Notes: a model not told the origin generated them from the sequence alone. Shown: positions 24,101 through 33,643, counted from the first letter of the stretch. The stretch: DNA of 64,000 bases from Bactrocera neohumeralis (GCF_024586455.1 NC_065920.1:18810144-18874143), one strand, 5' to 3'. Translations and numbers: made by a program.

Positions 24101-24219
24101 ATGAAGGCAACTCTAACAGTTCAGTGAGCACCGCTTCGTCCAGTTGCAAGTTCACCAGATCCCCCTCACCGCGAAATGTGCTCAAATTAATTTTGTCCGA
24201 TGACAAATTCTTCGTGTAA
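8986..24219 (-). CDS. Bltp3: BLTP3/UHRF1BP1-type bridge-like lipid-transfer protein (CG34126-like), 14 internal exons, partial at both ends
   Basis: The 14 exons (minus strand) are 24219-24018, 23884-23618, 21453-21061, 20847-20682, 20608-20488, 19411-18972, 17487-17395, 17313-16091, 16020-15861, 11995-11857, 11783-11608, 9613-9424, 9346-9179 and 9100-8986. Every junction keeps the frame, giving about 1284 codons; vertebrate relatives are about 1450 aa. The N-terminal part is a chorein domain (NLSSDKINLSTFRGEGDL, then SWLRLTSAWCNHVSFRISWT). Later blocks that fit the family are LRFTRLKDPTRGIILIFKEL, VHINPLQVHFDLSSILWLNS, WCIKLDPVWVDFLGARSLGP and SVQIDHYQYLFLLRLAEEMT. Members of this family form a hydrophobic groove that moves lipids between membranes; human BLTP3B (SHIP164) acts on endocytic vesicles. 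That role is carried over from the family. The first exon (start Met and about 15 residues) was not found, and the C-terminal exons are beyond the left edge. Confidence 0.9.
9179..9346 (-). CDS. Bltp3: Bltp3 exon
   Basis: After a TTTAAAG acceptor it reads LNPFTNDTNLKASPVEVASE, VLEEPGYNKTNLSSPSEPSE and WRRRDLVSMATF. The donor is TTTTAG|GTGCGT. It is too short for most ORF finders; phase agrees with both neighbours. Confidence 0.85.
9424..9613 (-). CDS. Bltp3: Bltp3 exon
   Basis: After a CTTTCAG acceptor it reads LMSMKKGFSSFMTSIDSAIK, then FSIQSDISSDSENFAIVMGD and MDCIDVMF. The SDISSDSENF segment resembles the acidic serine-rich region of UHRF1BP1 proteins. An open frame continues past the donor at TTTAG|GTATGA, but the next exon completes the codon as Arg. 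Confidence 0.88.
10040..10835 (-). repeat. Dispersed fly repeat family B, minus orientation
   Basis: Read on the minus strand it runs from a hairpin-like TTGTTGCTACAAACTTT through GACTGTCTGTCTGTCTGTCC to a GACTACAACCACGGCTACTT end, in the same order as the copy at 779. It lies between Bltp3 exons. Confidence 0.7.
10967..11507 (-). mobile_element. Internally deleted mariner element
   Basis: The termini GGGTTGTCAAAAAATTCTTG (left) and CAAGACTTTTTTGACAACCT (right) are inverted repeats of about 21 bp. On the minus strand a transposase N-terminus starts at 11328 (MEQNKEKIRHILQYYYDKGK, then ICAVYGPDTVSISTAQRWF). It passes an in-frame stop, RFRSGVEVAEDAPRSGRPVV and a frameshift, then SRSISQELGMTHQK, and breaks off. 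The catalytic domain is missing. Confidence 0.8.
11608..11783 (-). CDS. Bltp3: Bltp3 exon
   Basis: After a TTTACAG acceptor it reads YNVQIQSTPTVASSTPSQGS and then a Ser/Thr-rich segment up to SITKEINSS. The donor is TCTA|GTAAGG. It is a disordered linker, with phase compatible with the exon at 9613. Confidence 0.82.
11857..11995 (-). CDS. Bltp3: Bltp3 exon
   Basis: After a TTTGGCAG acceptor it reads TNTIWPTPPLEQVKSNIYGS and VETPSPVTNEPLFDGVMHTS, ending CATGG|GTGAGT. It is proline-rich and probably a linker. The assignment rests on clean splice signals and correct phase on both sides, more than on conservation. Confidence 0.82.
12305..12332. repeat. (CA)n microsatellite
   Basis: A run of CACACA of about 20 bases in an intron. 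Confidence 0.8.
12540..14660 (+). repeat. Degenerate tandem-like array, with an inserted element
   Basis: Blocks recur in a similar order at about 12590, 12840, 12960, 13820, 14070, 14270, 14350 and 14540: CCCCGAAAGGAAATAAA, then TTAAGGGAAATTTTTG, then AAAGTTCTATAAATAAAG. Unit length is irregular, about 100-200 bp. The array is broken by the different repeat at 12989-13700. It lies in the Bltp3 intron between 11996 and 15860. No coding capacity is seen. Confidence 0.6.
12989..13700. mobile_element. Repeat with partly inverted termini inside the tandem array
   Basis: The left end AAGGGGGTATTCTTGGCTAG and right end CTAGACCAGAGTACCCCCAT are roughly inverted. The internal sequence is unlike the surrounding array. 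A similar end (TCTAGTCTAGAATGCCCCCTT) appears at 4446. It may be a MITE; mismatches make this tentative. Confidence 0.5.
14834..15230 (+). repeat. Dispersed repeat family A, partial
   Basis: Starts GTCAACTTCAGTTGCTCTGA and AATACCCATCAC, then about two monomers (TTGTAAAGCAGCTACATATA; ATTTGTATGGCAGCTATGTA). Plus orientation; the 3' unique part is lost. Confidence 0.7.
15231..15860. other. Bltp3 intron, nothing recognised
   Basis: AT-rich sequence up to the exon boundary at 15861; no supported feature. Confidence 0.4.
15861..16020 (-). CDS. Bltp3: Bltp3 exon
   Basis: The exon has a TTTTGCAG acceptor. It reads QNTKKSMIFGCVIPQIEVTL and VMPSPTPGKESSGGDAESVL, and ends with A|GTAAGA. One leftover base joins GT of the next exon to make Ser. 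Confidence 0.88.
16091..17313 (-). CDS. Bltp3: Bltp3 large central exon
   Basis: This is the largest exon, 1223 nt and about 407 codons. Conserved blocks in order are LPPSKVFVHINPLQVHFDLS with ILWLNSFALNLHESL; IMQIQISRFAITNIREMGSS; CIKLDPVWVDFLGARSLGPN with SIPFIDAVPVTLWLHSG; and VSVQIDHYQYLFLLRLAEEM near the end. Between them are Ser/Gly/Gln-rich disordered linkers. The donor AAAAG|GTTTGC is non-consensus, but phase and the next exon support it. GC content is clearly higher than in the flanking introns. Confidence 0.93.
17395..17487 (-). CDS. Bltp3: Bltp3 short exon
   Basis: This 93-nt exon reads GDKERYSFPADMSVVHAEFT then YFYYPGDFIFP. The acceptor is TTTGCAG and the donor is CCTT|GTAAGT. 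Its last base joins TG of the next exon to make Leu. A longer open frame runs across the following intron, but the conserved LPPSKVFVHINP start fixes the splice. Confidence 0.88.
17690..18610 (+). repeat. Dispersed repeat family A, five regular monomers
   Basis: The CAGTTTGTAT marker occurs at 17777, 17930, 18084, 18237 and 18390, spacing 153, 154, 153, 153. The 5' head (TTAGCTTCTGCTGCGCTAAA) is recognisable and the 3' part is short and degraded. It lies in a Bltp3 intron, antisense to the gene. Confidence 0.82.
18972..19411 (-). CDS. Bltp3: Bltp3 exon
   Basis: The exon reads YREASVSPALWLKESLNTFR, then a long Ser/Thr/Pro/Gly-rich disordered stretch of about 75 residues, then KLMSACVVLRIEDFTLYRVT and GRKQMPKEFVSG. 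The structured end continues directly into the next exon (GDKERYSFPADMSVVHAEFT). Confidence 0.9.
19477..20465 (+). repeat. Dispersed repeat family A, five or more monomers
   Basis: Head ACTTCGGCGACACTGAAGCT, then monomers with GATATAGTGGTCCGATGGGA and GTTTGTATGGCAGCTGTATG. The 3' unique end has TATATAGACAGACGTACAGA and CGGCTCAGCTCGTC. It almost fills the intron between exons 19411 and 20488. Confidence 0.78.
20488..20608 (-). CDS. Bltp3: Bltp3 exon
   Basis: The exon reads GRSSYPELDKGGALQISVQA and FQIDYYPYHLAKSDRAHWAK. The FQIDYYPYHLA block resembles the family motif. It has a CTAG acceptor and a GAA|GTAAGT donor, and both split codons close correctly. Confidence 0.9.
20682..20847 (-). CDS. 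Bltp3: Bltp3 exon
   Basis: The exon reads TLPEYQAQIAQQQNRQ, a polar linker, then MFNAFDVRETSYHFFSQRID and LHLCDDEGG. It ends at GGAG|GTGAGT, leaving one base that pairs with AT of the next exon to give Asp. Confidence 0.88.
21061..21453 (-). CDS. Bltp3: Bltp3 exon
   Basis: This is a 131-codon, phase-0 exon. It reads MSRIRVESKTPKWAHADLRF and LRFTRLKDPTRGIILIFKEL, then SWQTVRIEASS, all typical of the UHRF1BP1 family. The initial Met is internal, because the preceding exon joins in frame. The donor CAG|GTTACT is weak, but the next exon requires it. Confidence 0.9.
21685..21995 (-). pseudogene. C-terminal fragment of a non-LTR retrotransposon ORF2
   Basis: Reads TRVTLAQFRSGYCSRLNSYL, YRIDPDISNICPACKWFPHD and SGHLFACPTNPTHLTPLFLW, then LGLPLDDVDD. 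The CPAC..HDSGHLFAC zinc-knuckle pattern and THLTPLSLW-type tail are typical of jockey-like elements in flies. Only this end survives, inside a Bltp3 intron. Confidence 0.82.
22268..22395 (-). repeat. Dispersed repeat family E, minus orientation
   Basis: On the minus strand it begins with a TTGTTGTTGTG run, then GGAAAACATTCC, and ends GACCGGATAAAAATCCCGGC and AACTATCGTTGG. This is the same layout as 60557-60686. It is probably the end of a retroelement. Confidence 0.6.
22540..23062 (+). pseudogene. Broken non-LTR retrotransposon 3' coding end
   Basis: Frames with stops read KLLMEDYNLARFKDINSLSR, DKFRLLVAPVQLGHGFISKL, then (another frame) CRFCDMELETPEPLILDCSA and LEGLESMD. The Cys-rich CRFC..TPEPLILDC pattern is the C-terminal zinc-binding part of jockey-clade ORF2. 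Several frameshifts are present. Confidence 0.7.
23618..23884 (-). CDS. Bltp3: Bltp3 exon with poly-glycine insert
   Basis: This is an 89-codon exon, phase 0 at both ends (CCAG acceptor, CAG|GTAAGT donor). It starts TLDEVNISVETC and ends HKVVDGITIIVNTVNVKFLS, the continuing chorein-type beta strands. Between them is a low-complexity stretch with nine consecutive Gly, then Ala/Gly, encoded by CCACCT-type repeats at about 23761-23810 on the plus strand. This is probably a disordered loop and could vary in length between individuals. Confidence 0.9.
24018..24219 (-). CDS. Bltp3: Bltp3 exon with N-terminal chorein motif
   Basis: The exon enters after a TTTTTTACAG acceptor with one base completing a split codon, reads YTKNLSSDKINLSTFRGEG and ends at TTG|GTGAGT in phase 0. 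The INLSTFRGEG and LDEAVLTELLELPSWLRLTS blocks are the start of the chorein fold. A preceding exon ending in a two-base partial codon is required and is not seen nearby. Confidence 0.92.
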
Positions 24220-25055
24220 CTGTAAAAAAATCAAAAATTACTTGCAAAATTGAAAAAGAAATAATGGAAAATCAAGCAGTAGCATAGTGTGAAGAGATTT
24301 AAGTGGTAATGAGTGACCGAAAATACTATTTATAATTTACTCTCTTCATTAACGGCCACCAATGGCTGGCACTTAGAGCTGGCAGTAGAGTGTATAGCTC
24401 AATGGTTTGTAGTTATGCTCACCAATTGACCTGTTAAAAAACGATGTCAACTACAATATTCTGCGGAAAGAACTTTTCGCCTCGCACTTCAATGACTTTT
24501 TATTGTACGTTTCACTAATTGGTGCTCCTAATTGGCGTTTTTTTGTTTTCCATTTTCGAGCGTGTTGGCGTTCTGGAGCTGTGTGTGTTCTATTCAGCAT
24601 TTTTTTTTGCATTTTCTGAAAGTGTCTGCCGCACAGCAGCTGCAATATTTAACTGTATCAATAATGCAATTTTCTGCACTCAGTTTCCGCATGAACGCTT
24701 TGATTTATGATTTTGATCGTTCGAATGGAAGTGGGTTCATAAATGCACCGTTAGCTAAAGTAAATTTTAAAAAGTGCATATGTGTGATACGAATTTCCAA
24801 TATTACTCATGCAGAATTTTTTCGTTTTTATTTTGGAGGATTAATGAACGAAAGAGGAGGAGAGGCCAGAGATAATTCCTCCGGACCCCAAGTTCACAGG
24901 AGATCTCGGTGCTGTACAACGATTTAGAATGTATATAATATCAATAAAGTGATGGATCAAACGATCCGCATTGAATATCTTCCCCATGCCCCCGGATTTT
25001 TTCTACTGCCTTGGGGGGGAACATAAAAAGAGGGAAGCTTTATTCTTCCGAGTTT
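24220..25055. other. Sequence upstream of the first visible Bltp3 exon
   Basis: AT-rich. A short exon coding for the protein start is expected somewhere upstream on the minus strand, but no Met-containing sequence ending in a suitable donor was recognised here. Confidence 0.35.
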
Positions 25056-25405
25056 ACATAAGCGCGCCAGTCGTTCTTCTCTTACTATTTTAGGCGCCAA
25101 TTGGAGATACAAAGTGTAGCCAGGTCCTTCTAACCTGGTCCATCCAACGGAGCGGAGATCTTCCTCTTCCTCTGCTACCCCCGGCGGGTACTGACGGGAG
25201 GACGGGAGGATGGGAGTGGCAGGAAAGTTCTCTGGGCTTCATTCACTTGGCAGTGCTCAGAAACGATTATTTTACATATAGCTCAAGCAGATCACGACTC
25301 CCGGTCTTTGACCAAGTATCCTCAGGGTAACCAAAAAAAAATCTGTTTGAAAGCGAGCTGAAGTGAAACGCCACGTGAAAAGGGCCAAAACAGCTCGGAT
25401 GAGAG
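25056..25405 (-). pseudogene. Non-LTR retroelement 3' end (family R)
   Basis: The minus strand has PAGGSRGRGRSPLRW and a WKDQVEKDL-like block, then a tail resembling 58620-58830 (CACTTGG..GTG..CAGAAACGATT..TTTTACA; TTTGACCAAGTATCCTC). Frames are broken. Family R is the C-terminal end of a retrotransposon reverse-transcriptase ORF common in flies. Confidence 0.7.
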
Positions 25406-25539
25406 AATCCCCTTTTGAAAAAGAGCGAAGTACCAAAAATTTATTTAAAGAAGTATAAGTTTACTGCTAAGAATAACAGGTCTATTAAGTTTCACAGATT
25501 TTTTTGTACCAAACACGCACGATCTAATCACTTAACCTA

Positions 25540-25960
25540 TTGACATCTTTATATTAAGCCGGTGCATATCAAGGAAGGGTATATAGTAGAATGATTACAT
25601 CCTTACCACGTACCCATCCAAACCCGGTTAGATTGCCGAAATGAAGGCACGATTCGAGTAAATTACAGTGCCGCAAACCGGGCTGTCATGGGGATTAGAG
25701 TGTATGCAAAGGGACTCAGCAATCACCTAACACATTTCACCCCCTTTGGTCCGATCCATCGAAACAGCTCTTTACTTGTACCCCCCACATTAGCTGGCTT
25801 CAATAACAATTGGATTGCACTTTCCTGCAGACACGGTTCAGCTATCCGTTACAAGAACAATTTATTACATGCCATTTCCGACAACAATAGGCTATACATA
25901 ACCAAAACGAATCCGATTTACATATAACCCGTCTCAAATGTCGCTATAACAAGAACAACT
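25540..25960 (+). other. Unassigned moderately GC-rich stretch with a 79-codon open frame
   Basis: 25688-25927 is open and reads MGIRVYAKGLSNHLTHFTPF with later HRNSSLLVPPTLAGFNNN. I do not recognise the protein. It lies between retroelement fragments, so it may be more retroelement sequence. Confidence 0.3.
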
Positions 25961-26099
25961 GATTTTAACGATTTTTTTAGAATAAGTTCCGTTAACGTTC
26001 CAAAAAAATCGTAAATTGATTGACTCGCATTGAATAGAAACATGAACATTTTTAACAAACTTTGTTCAAATCAATGGAGTCATTTGTGAGATATTTAAA

Positions 26100-27230
26100 A
26101 TCCCCTAACAAATATCCCGCACACGACCATAGTATAGATTTTAAACTCATCACATTTAACAACCCTCGGAAAGGGTACAGAGGCTCGCTGCGCTGTGCAT
26201 ATCGGGAGCTTTAAGAAGAACTCAAACGACGGCTCTTGAACTTGTACTAAACCTGCCACCTATAGACATCTTCCAGAAAACTGGGCAGCAATAAAAACGG
26301 AAGAGAAGAATTTACATAAAGAACCTTCGGACATAGCTCGGTGGGTAATGGCAGTTAGGCATACACCGACTACATGACCCTACTTTTCAACTGGAACTAA
26401 AGCTTCAAAGTAAACATAGAAAAAGATGCCGTAAAGGTAAGTTGACTACGCGCAACACGGTAAACATCTATACGGATGGCTCGAAAATGTACGAAGGAGA
26501 TGATGCGGGAATATGCTCGCCAGAGTTAGGCATAAAGCCACCATTTGAGTTGCCGGACCACTGCAGTATATTTCAGGCTGAAGTCTTTGCTATTGTGAAA
26601 GCCGCAGTGCTGGTCTCTAATGCACCTGCAGGCAATTTCAGAGCCAACATCTACGCAGACACAGCCAAGCAGCACTCAAGGCTTATCGGCCAGAAGTGTC
26701 TTAGCAAGCAGGGCAGCTGTGGGAAAGTGTTGCCAGAAGAAGCAACTTCACTTCTACTTGACGCCAGGCCACAAAGGTAACGAGGGTAATGAAATAGTGT
26801 ACGAGATTGCCAAAATGGTGCAAGGCTAGCATCTGAAAACGTGATCAACATGGGAAAACCCATGCATTGTCTATACGATGATCAAATCAAATCAAAACCC
26901 GATGGAACGAGCTGCCTGTGTGCAAAACGCATATGCAAAACGGTTGATCGGAAGTACACAAAATTCCTATTGGCACACGATAAAAGAGAATGAAACATCT
27001 CTTGTGTACTTTTCTAGCATTGGCAAAACTACACTGTAAGCATCTGGGCTTCCATGGTATGATATACTTAAGGTATCGATAGTGAGGCCGCAGAGTCTGT
27101 CAAAATTCGCATCAAGCGCAGGCATCCGAAAGGATGACTACTTCTTTTGAACTTAGCAACTGAACTTCAGATTAACTTAAACTAGCCTAACAACACTCGG
27201 GTTAACCCTGCGACCACCGCGTATATATTT
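26100..27230 (+). pseudogene. Broken non-LTR retrotransposon with RNase H region
   Basis: RNase H motif VNIYTDGSKMYEGDDAGICS, then CSIFQAEVFAIVKAAVLVSN (the second acidic site) and, in the next frame, LTPGHKGNEGNEI, the conserved histidine-containing loop. Upstream ELVLNLPPIDIF matches the linker before RNase H. Frameshifts and stops interrupt all parts. Plus orientation. Confidence 0.78.
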
Positions 27231-27670
27231 TCATTACATTACCTATCAAAATAATATTTATATTAGAGATAAATATTAAATATTTATACGTAATCGGAAC
27301 ATCGTGTGAATTTTCAATTTTTAAATTTACATTCTTTAATATATTTATTTATTTTTGTTGAACTACTGTGGCAAGATTGTTAAACAAACACATTTGACTC
27401 CACTTGCAACATTTGTAATTACATTTCAAATTAAAATTAAACAAAACCGCAATTCGGTGCGGCTAAATTGTGTTTGCAACTGGCGCTTTGTTTTGCCATC
27501 TTTGTACACTCAAACAGCTGCGATATATACTATACATATGTATCCATAAATATGTATATTTATCAGCCTTGCACTGAAGTAAGACTGTAGTGAAAATAAA
27601 TATTATTGTAGCATTCACTAAAAACTGAGAAATCTGATAAGTAGCTCATTTTTTAGCGATTATAAAATCG
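27231..27670. other. AT-rich spacer
   Basis: No supported feature; a CATATG/TATG-type microsatellite lies near 27535. Confidence 0.4.
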
Positions 27671-27674
27671 GTTT

Positions 27675-29530
27675 AAGATAAGATAAGATAGAAAGACGGG
27701 GATTGCACCGGGACCTTAGGTCTACTATGCCCTCTCCTAAATCACAAAATCTCTCCTAGCCCCAGCATATAGATAAAGTCTAATATAATATATTGCTAGG
27801 TGCCGGTGAGGCGATGTGATCCTTATTTGAAAACATGGATCCCAGGGTCGTAATCCTGAGTCTGCAGACTGCTATGCAGTTAATTATCAGGTGTTCTGAA
27901 GTTTCAGGCTACCTGTCGCAGAACCGGCAATTTGCGAAGGAAGCTAGGCCTATGTGCTTCTTCAGCTTACAAGTGGCCAGTGTAGAATGCGACAAGTGAT
28001 CTAAATTTGTCTCTGGGGATGTTGATTACATATTTAAACCTGCTGAGGTTATAACCCCCACTAACAACCTTGGCGCATGCTTTGGAGTTATTGCCAAAAT
28101 CCCTCTCTCTGCCGCCTACTACTTCTTCCTTTGCGACCTCATTTATGGTATGAGGACCACCGCGATGCAGTGGATGCTGTGGAGTCCTGCAACTCCTGCA
28201 CCAATTCCCTCCGACGTTGTCGAGCCGTCGGTGTACCACTTGATTGTCCTATCCCTAAGCAGTAGCTCGAGAGTAGAATCATTGTATTCAGCTTTGCTGC
28301 TAAGGGTAACCTTGAACTTCTTAGTGAAATATATATGTATCACAGACAGTTCAGACATCGACATACATCTGTCAATATATATTCGGACCCTAAAATTATT
28401 CGCAAAGTTCAAGATAACATGAATGGTGATTTAACTTCAAGTACGCCATTCACTGGGAGGGAGCTGGGAAGGTTCTTATGGTTCCACTGTGAATGGCGCT
28501 TAGTTAGTGTTTGATTGGAGACATCAAGAAAGAGAGTCGGTGAAGGTGTTGATGGCTCCGCTGTGAATGGCGGTCAGTGCTTGTCGGAAATTAGTTGCGT
28601 CCGAAGCCCGATCGGCTTATTGTTCAATGTCGTTGACGTAATTAAGGAAGGACCTCTTGATGTTCATAGGAGGCAGAGGAGGCAAAAGGAGATATCCTGT
28701 CGTAGTTCGGAGTGCAGTGTTCTGACAAGTCTGAAGCTTCTTCATCTGCGTTCCACTGCATCAATCGCCTTGTAAGTTGCTAACAACATTATTTCACCTT
28801 TCCCCATGTGCTGCCGGCTAGCGACTTGAGAATTTTGTTGCGGCTTTGTACTCTGCCGATAATCACGCCCGTATGAGTAGGGAAGGAGTATAAACTATCA
28901 AAAGTTACACCTTAAATCGTAGTGTTATTGACAGTCGGAATCTTGACGCTATCGACTGCAATATTAAGCTCAAGTCTATACTTCTTCGTCCAGTTCGTAA
29001 ATATGGTCGCTGTGGCTTTGGTGGGGGAGAGTGTTAAGTTCCGTGCAGTGAGCAAGCGAGAAAGGTCGGAGAGATAGCTGGTTACCTTTGAACACATACC
29101 ATCTATTCCATTGCCCGAAGTCACTATCGTGCAATCATCAGCGTACGAGGTGATAGAAATTCCTCTGGTGGTTAGACTGGGACTTCAGACTTGGAGTCAT
29201 CATGCTAGTTCCTTGGAACCGCGGAAGTCAGTTATGGACACTCGATAGGAGTGACAGCACAGTGTGCGATCTAGGTACCATTTGTACAGCCGTAGATGCT
29301 AATGTCACAGTTGTGTGCTGGAAGTATGTGGTCACATAACGTGTGAGTCTTAAGGCCGGCTTCATCCATTGCATGTATTTCAACTAACCGAGATGGAATT
29401 TGAATGGAACCTTATAGCATAAAGGCGACAGAAAAATTCCTCCAGATCCGAGTTGGACTCAAAGCGAAAACAGTTCAGGAAAATGAGGGATGCACCGCGA
29501 GATATGGTACATTGTGCCCTTCCAACTAGC
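27675..29530 (-). mobile_element. 5'-truncated non-LTR (jockey-like) retrotransposon, inactive
   Basis: Order on the minus strand: reverse transcriptase near 29160-28912 (ISITSYADDCTIVTSGNGID, the YADD catalytic motif, then LSRLLTARNLTLSPTKATAT); degraded thumb; RNase H near 28330-28200 (RTIKWYTDGSTTSEGIGAGV); C-terminal part near 28090-27960 (GYNLSRFKYVINIPRDKFRS, LVAFYTGHL). The 3' end is a short TATCT repeat at 27675-27692. Stops and frameshifts are present and the 5' half is absent. Confidence 0.82.
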
Positions 29531-29539
29531 TTTCGCTTA

Positions 29540-32500
29540 AAACACTGAACAAAAGTACAAGTAAGAAGTATAAATTGAACACTTTATAATTCTTATTTCA
29601 CTCCTTCTGCACATTTTAAATTCCCACAACTTTTTATTACATAATAAGTACTGACTTTCAACTACATAATGCATAAAAATTTACATAATAATACATTCCT
29701 TACAAATTATATATGTTTGTAGAATTTTCTGCTTTCAACGTATAATCAGCAATTTAAATTAAAATTTTCTACTGCATTCATGAATCGCGCGCAGTCTACA
29801 ACTTCATTTCCCAACCACCTAACAACATATTCACTTTCTATTCACCCACATTTTTGCAACCAACCCCCTCACTTTTAGTTGACTTTGTTGTTTCATTGTT
29901 GTTTTGCAGAGCAAACCCATACCTACACATACTAAGCTTTACGCGAATAGAGAAATTATTCAATTTCTTTCTTGGCCTAAACGCAATTTCAAACACTTCA
30001 CCTCCCACTCTAGCACGTCACCATTGAAAACTTGATACACCAACCGGCGGCGATGCTAATATTCAGCACAGCTAACTGCTGTACTTGACAGTGTTTTAAC
30101 GATAATTTAATGGTTGACTGTTGCGTTGCGCCACAAGAAGTGATGTGCGCGCGGTGTTGTCGTCGCATAACAAAACCTTGGAAGATGTGCTTACTGTTGG
30201 TGGCGGCTCTACTCGATGCTAAGGCGCCAACGCGATTATCTGTCTCAAATTATGAAATGCTACTGCCGTTGCCTGGCAGCCGTAGTCGCAAGCGTTAGGA
30301 GAAGTATTTTGTTGTAGTCGACAGGAGTAAAGCTATCAAAGCGCAACCAAATATAAGATATACAAAAGTATTTTTATATAATATTTGTGTGTAGGTGCCA
30401 GTCAGTCTGTAAGCCCACGACTTGCAAATAGCCATCGCACCAATGTAGCTTTTCTCAGCCACAATGCAACTAGTTGAATGCTTGCAAGGAGTCGCATTAA
30501 TAAATATAATGGAATAAATGCTACGACCGAATCCTTTACACTTCATGCTTTTACAGTTTTCACATACATAAGTTATAATTTTTATTGCACAACTTTTTAC
30601 TATTGAAATCATATTTATTAAATTAGAACTCGGTGACCTAGTTAAACTTACTTATATTTGCTTTGTAGTGAATGGTATGAAAATAAAGTTAAGAAATTTT
30701 AAAAATAAATTAAATAAAACAATTTTTGTCAATAATTTTATAAAAAATTATTGAAATTACATTGATAAGCATTTAGCTACACACTAAGCTACAGTCAAAC
30801 GTTAGAATAAAACAGTCAGCATGACTGTAGATACAGTTTTGAAAAATTTAGATTTTTTGGATGTTTGCTTATCTCTCAATGTTTAACTCAGTTTTATTAT
30901 GAATTTCGTGTTAATTAAATTGCTAAGAAAATCAATATTTAAATTTGTTTATCATATTATATAAGCGTAAATAGGTTTTTACTGTGAAAATTTTACTCAT
31001 AAAATATTGTTTACGATTTTTACATACATATATGTATTATAAAAATATACGACAAACGATGTAAGTATATTTTATCCAAAGTTTTAGACCAAGCAAGTTA
31101 TCTACTTTGCTAAGCAAATATTTTCCCATACCGTTTTTTTGCTTTACCGCCTATAGTATTATTAATGGCATTAATAAGGAGAACAGTGTAAAATGTATTA
31201 TCAATAAAGGGCAAGTGCACCTATGTACATATGATCGTATATAGGACATAGAGAATTCGTATGTGGGTACATAAGATTTATTGTAATCTATATACTTTCC
31301 TTCATGTTACATATTCGTTACACGTATATATATTTATGTAAATAAAGGTCAATTATGAAAATATCTATAACCCCATATTGATGAGCGCCTCGTAGAACAA
31401 AATTAAATTAATTACGGCAAAATCGAATAGTTTTTCACTTAAAAAGAAAATTGAGAACAATCACCACAAAGTCGTTATTATTTGCTTTGTTAAAGTTTTT
31501 AATTTAATTTTAATTCGTATACTGAAATGGAAAAACTCATGGAATATTTTGGATGTAGCCAAGTTGTGGTATTGAAAAATCAATTAATTAGTGGATACGA
31601 AAAACTCAGTTCTTATTTTAGATTATAATCCATATCATAAAGTTATATGGATGTATCTTAAACACGCTGCTATCTACTTACATCGAAAGGTGTTTCAAGA
31701 GTTGATTCTTAATCAGCGACACCATCTTGACGGACTAGGACGCAGACGTTGCACTAACACGACGTTGATAATAAAACGCAATAGTTATCACTTTTTTATC
31801 AATGCATTTTCATCTTTTTATAGGCTACTTCTTAATCAGCAGCTTTTATTATAAATAATTTACACTTTTGCTGCGTTGGAATTTTTGTTTCTATTTTCTC
31901 TACTTCACAAAGAAACCCCAGCTGGTGAATGGGCTGTGCACTATTTCTCAATCACTTTATACACGCTTGTTAATCTTTACGCATTTTCGCAAACATTTCA
32001 CATACAGCTTCTATTTAATCGCAGCAGTTTTCCTTATTTTCCTGAGATAATTTTACACGTTATTACTTTTTAATCACGACTTTGCAAATACCGTCATTTG
32101 ATTTCTGCGAGTTTTTGTATTTATTATCGTTCCGATGCAAATGACAGTCTAACTTACTTCCAATTGGATTCTGAGGGAGTACTGTCAATGGACTATTTGG
32201 ATTGCCATAGTTGAAGTTGCCAGCTGATATTCAAGTATTTAAGAGATGAAAAGCAATATCTAGGTAAAATATATATTTATTTAATAAAAACTACACGTAA
32301 CCACAAAGATTTGGGGTCATGATATGAATATTTAAATATTTTTGCTATTTGTATGCCAATCAGAAATAAAGTTTCTAAAGGAGTTCTATAAAGAATTTAA
32401 CTTCACATAAAAGGTAATATGGTGGCATCCCTCACATTTGAAAGCAGTTTTCTTTTGATTGTGGTTGTAAAATAACTAAAAATTAAAAACCGACATATTT

Positions 32501-33640
32501 GCTTGTTTTAAAACATTCATTTTAACTTATATAATCAGACAATTGCTATGGATACCGGCTGTATATGTTTGTAAGTGTCTTTATTACTGTAACTTGTGTT
32601 TTGATGATAAATTTCGCAAAATTGATCAATTCCATTGTTCTATTGGTGTCGATAAAGTAGTTCCGATAGATGACAAGAAATTGGATTATGGTAGTTTCAT
32701 ACGTATTTGTTATCGTTTGTGCTCGGGTTTCGCTTTTTTTTACTTGTAGAATATTCTATATATTCTATATATTTTGTTATAAAAGCTGCAGAGTTTTAGA
32801 ATAGAAAAAATTGTTTACTGTTAACGGAAAAAGTGTTTTTAAGTAACATGGCAGAATGTAAGCTTTTAATGAGAAACCAAAACTGTCGACTAAGCAGTAT
32901 ATCCGGTTCATTTGTTCACTATTATACCCGTAATTTTCCAACACTTTTTTCCTCATATATTTGAAACTTTCATCATTCATATTTGTATTTACTGCCAAAT
33001 AAAATTATCAAACATATCTAAACACGAAAAAACCTCGTGACTTTCCGCAAAGCTTTACTATTTATCACTGGGAACGCAGATAAGCACAAGTTTATGTATT
33101 TGGAGTACTCTTTCGTGCTCATATTGGTACGGAGAGTGTGGATTGTATTCAGCCGGCATCCGCTCTTGTCACCTTGCACGAAGGTCATTGAAAGTTTTGC
33201 AGCAATACATACAGCACAGTGTGTGGGGAAGAGGAACTGAGGAGCAAAAGCGTATACTATACACACATACGCGACACAAACCGCATTCGCCGGCAATTCC
33301 AAATTATTGTGTCATAGGCAAACGCTTTAATATTCCAAAAACTTCCTACCTGTGTAATACTGCGCCTGACTCTGTCTCTACAACTGTTGGGGGGTACTTT
33401 AAATCCACACAAGTAGGAGGTAGAAATAGGCTAGCTCGCTTTCGCAAATAGCTGATGACGGATCTACCACGTACATTTCGGCGATTGCATTTGCGACTGC
33501 GACAACAATAACAACAACCGGGGGAAATACAAAGAGCTTTACACGAAAACCGAGTTATATATGCTTAAAATGTTCCTGTGGTCGTGTTCCACGAAAGCAG
33601 CTGCTGCTACTACTCGTAAAATCGTACTCTTTGCTCATCA
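29540..33640. other. Intergenic, AT-rich; no gene recognised
   Basis: Contains only short open frames without conserved patterns. The unlocated first exon of Bltp3 and upstream regulatory DNA of Eno may lie here. GC rises close to the Eno promoter (33450-33640). Confidence 0.4.
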
Positions 33641-33643
33641 CTC

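Noticed and set aside
30559..30612. Minus-strand ATG reading MISIVKSCAIKIIT, similar in shape to the expected start of the lipid-transfer protein
   Set aside because: Match is poor after the first residues and the nearby GT donor leaves phase 0, while the next exon needs a two-base split codon.
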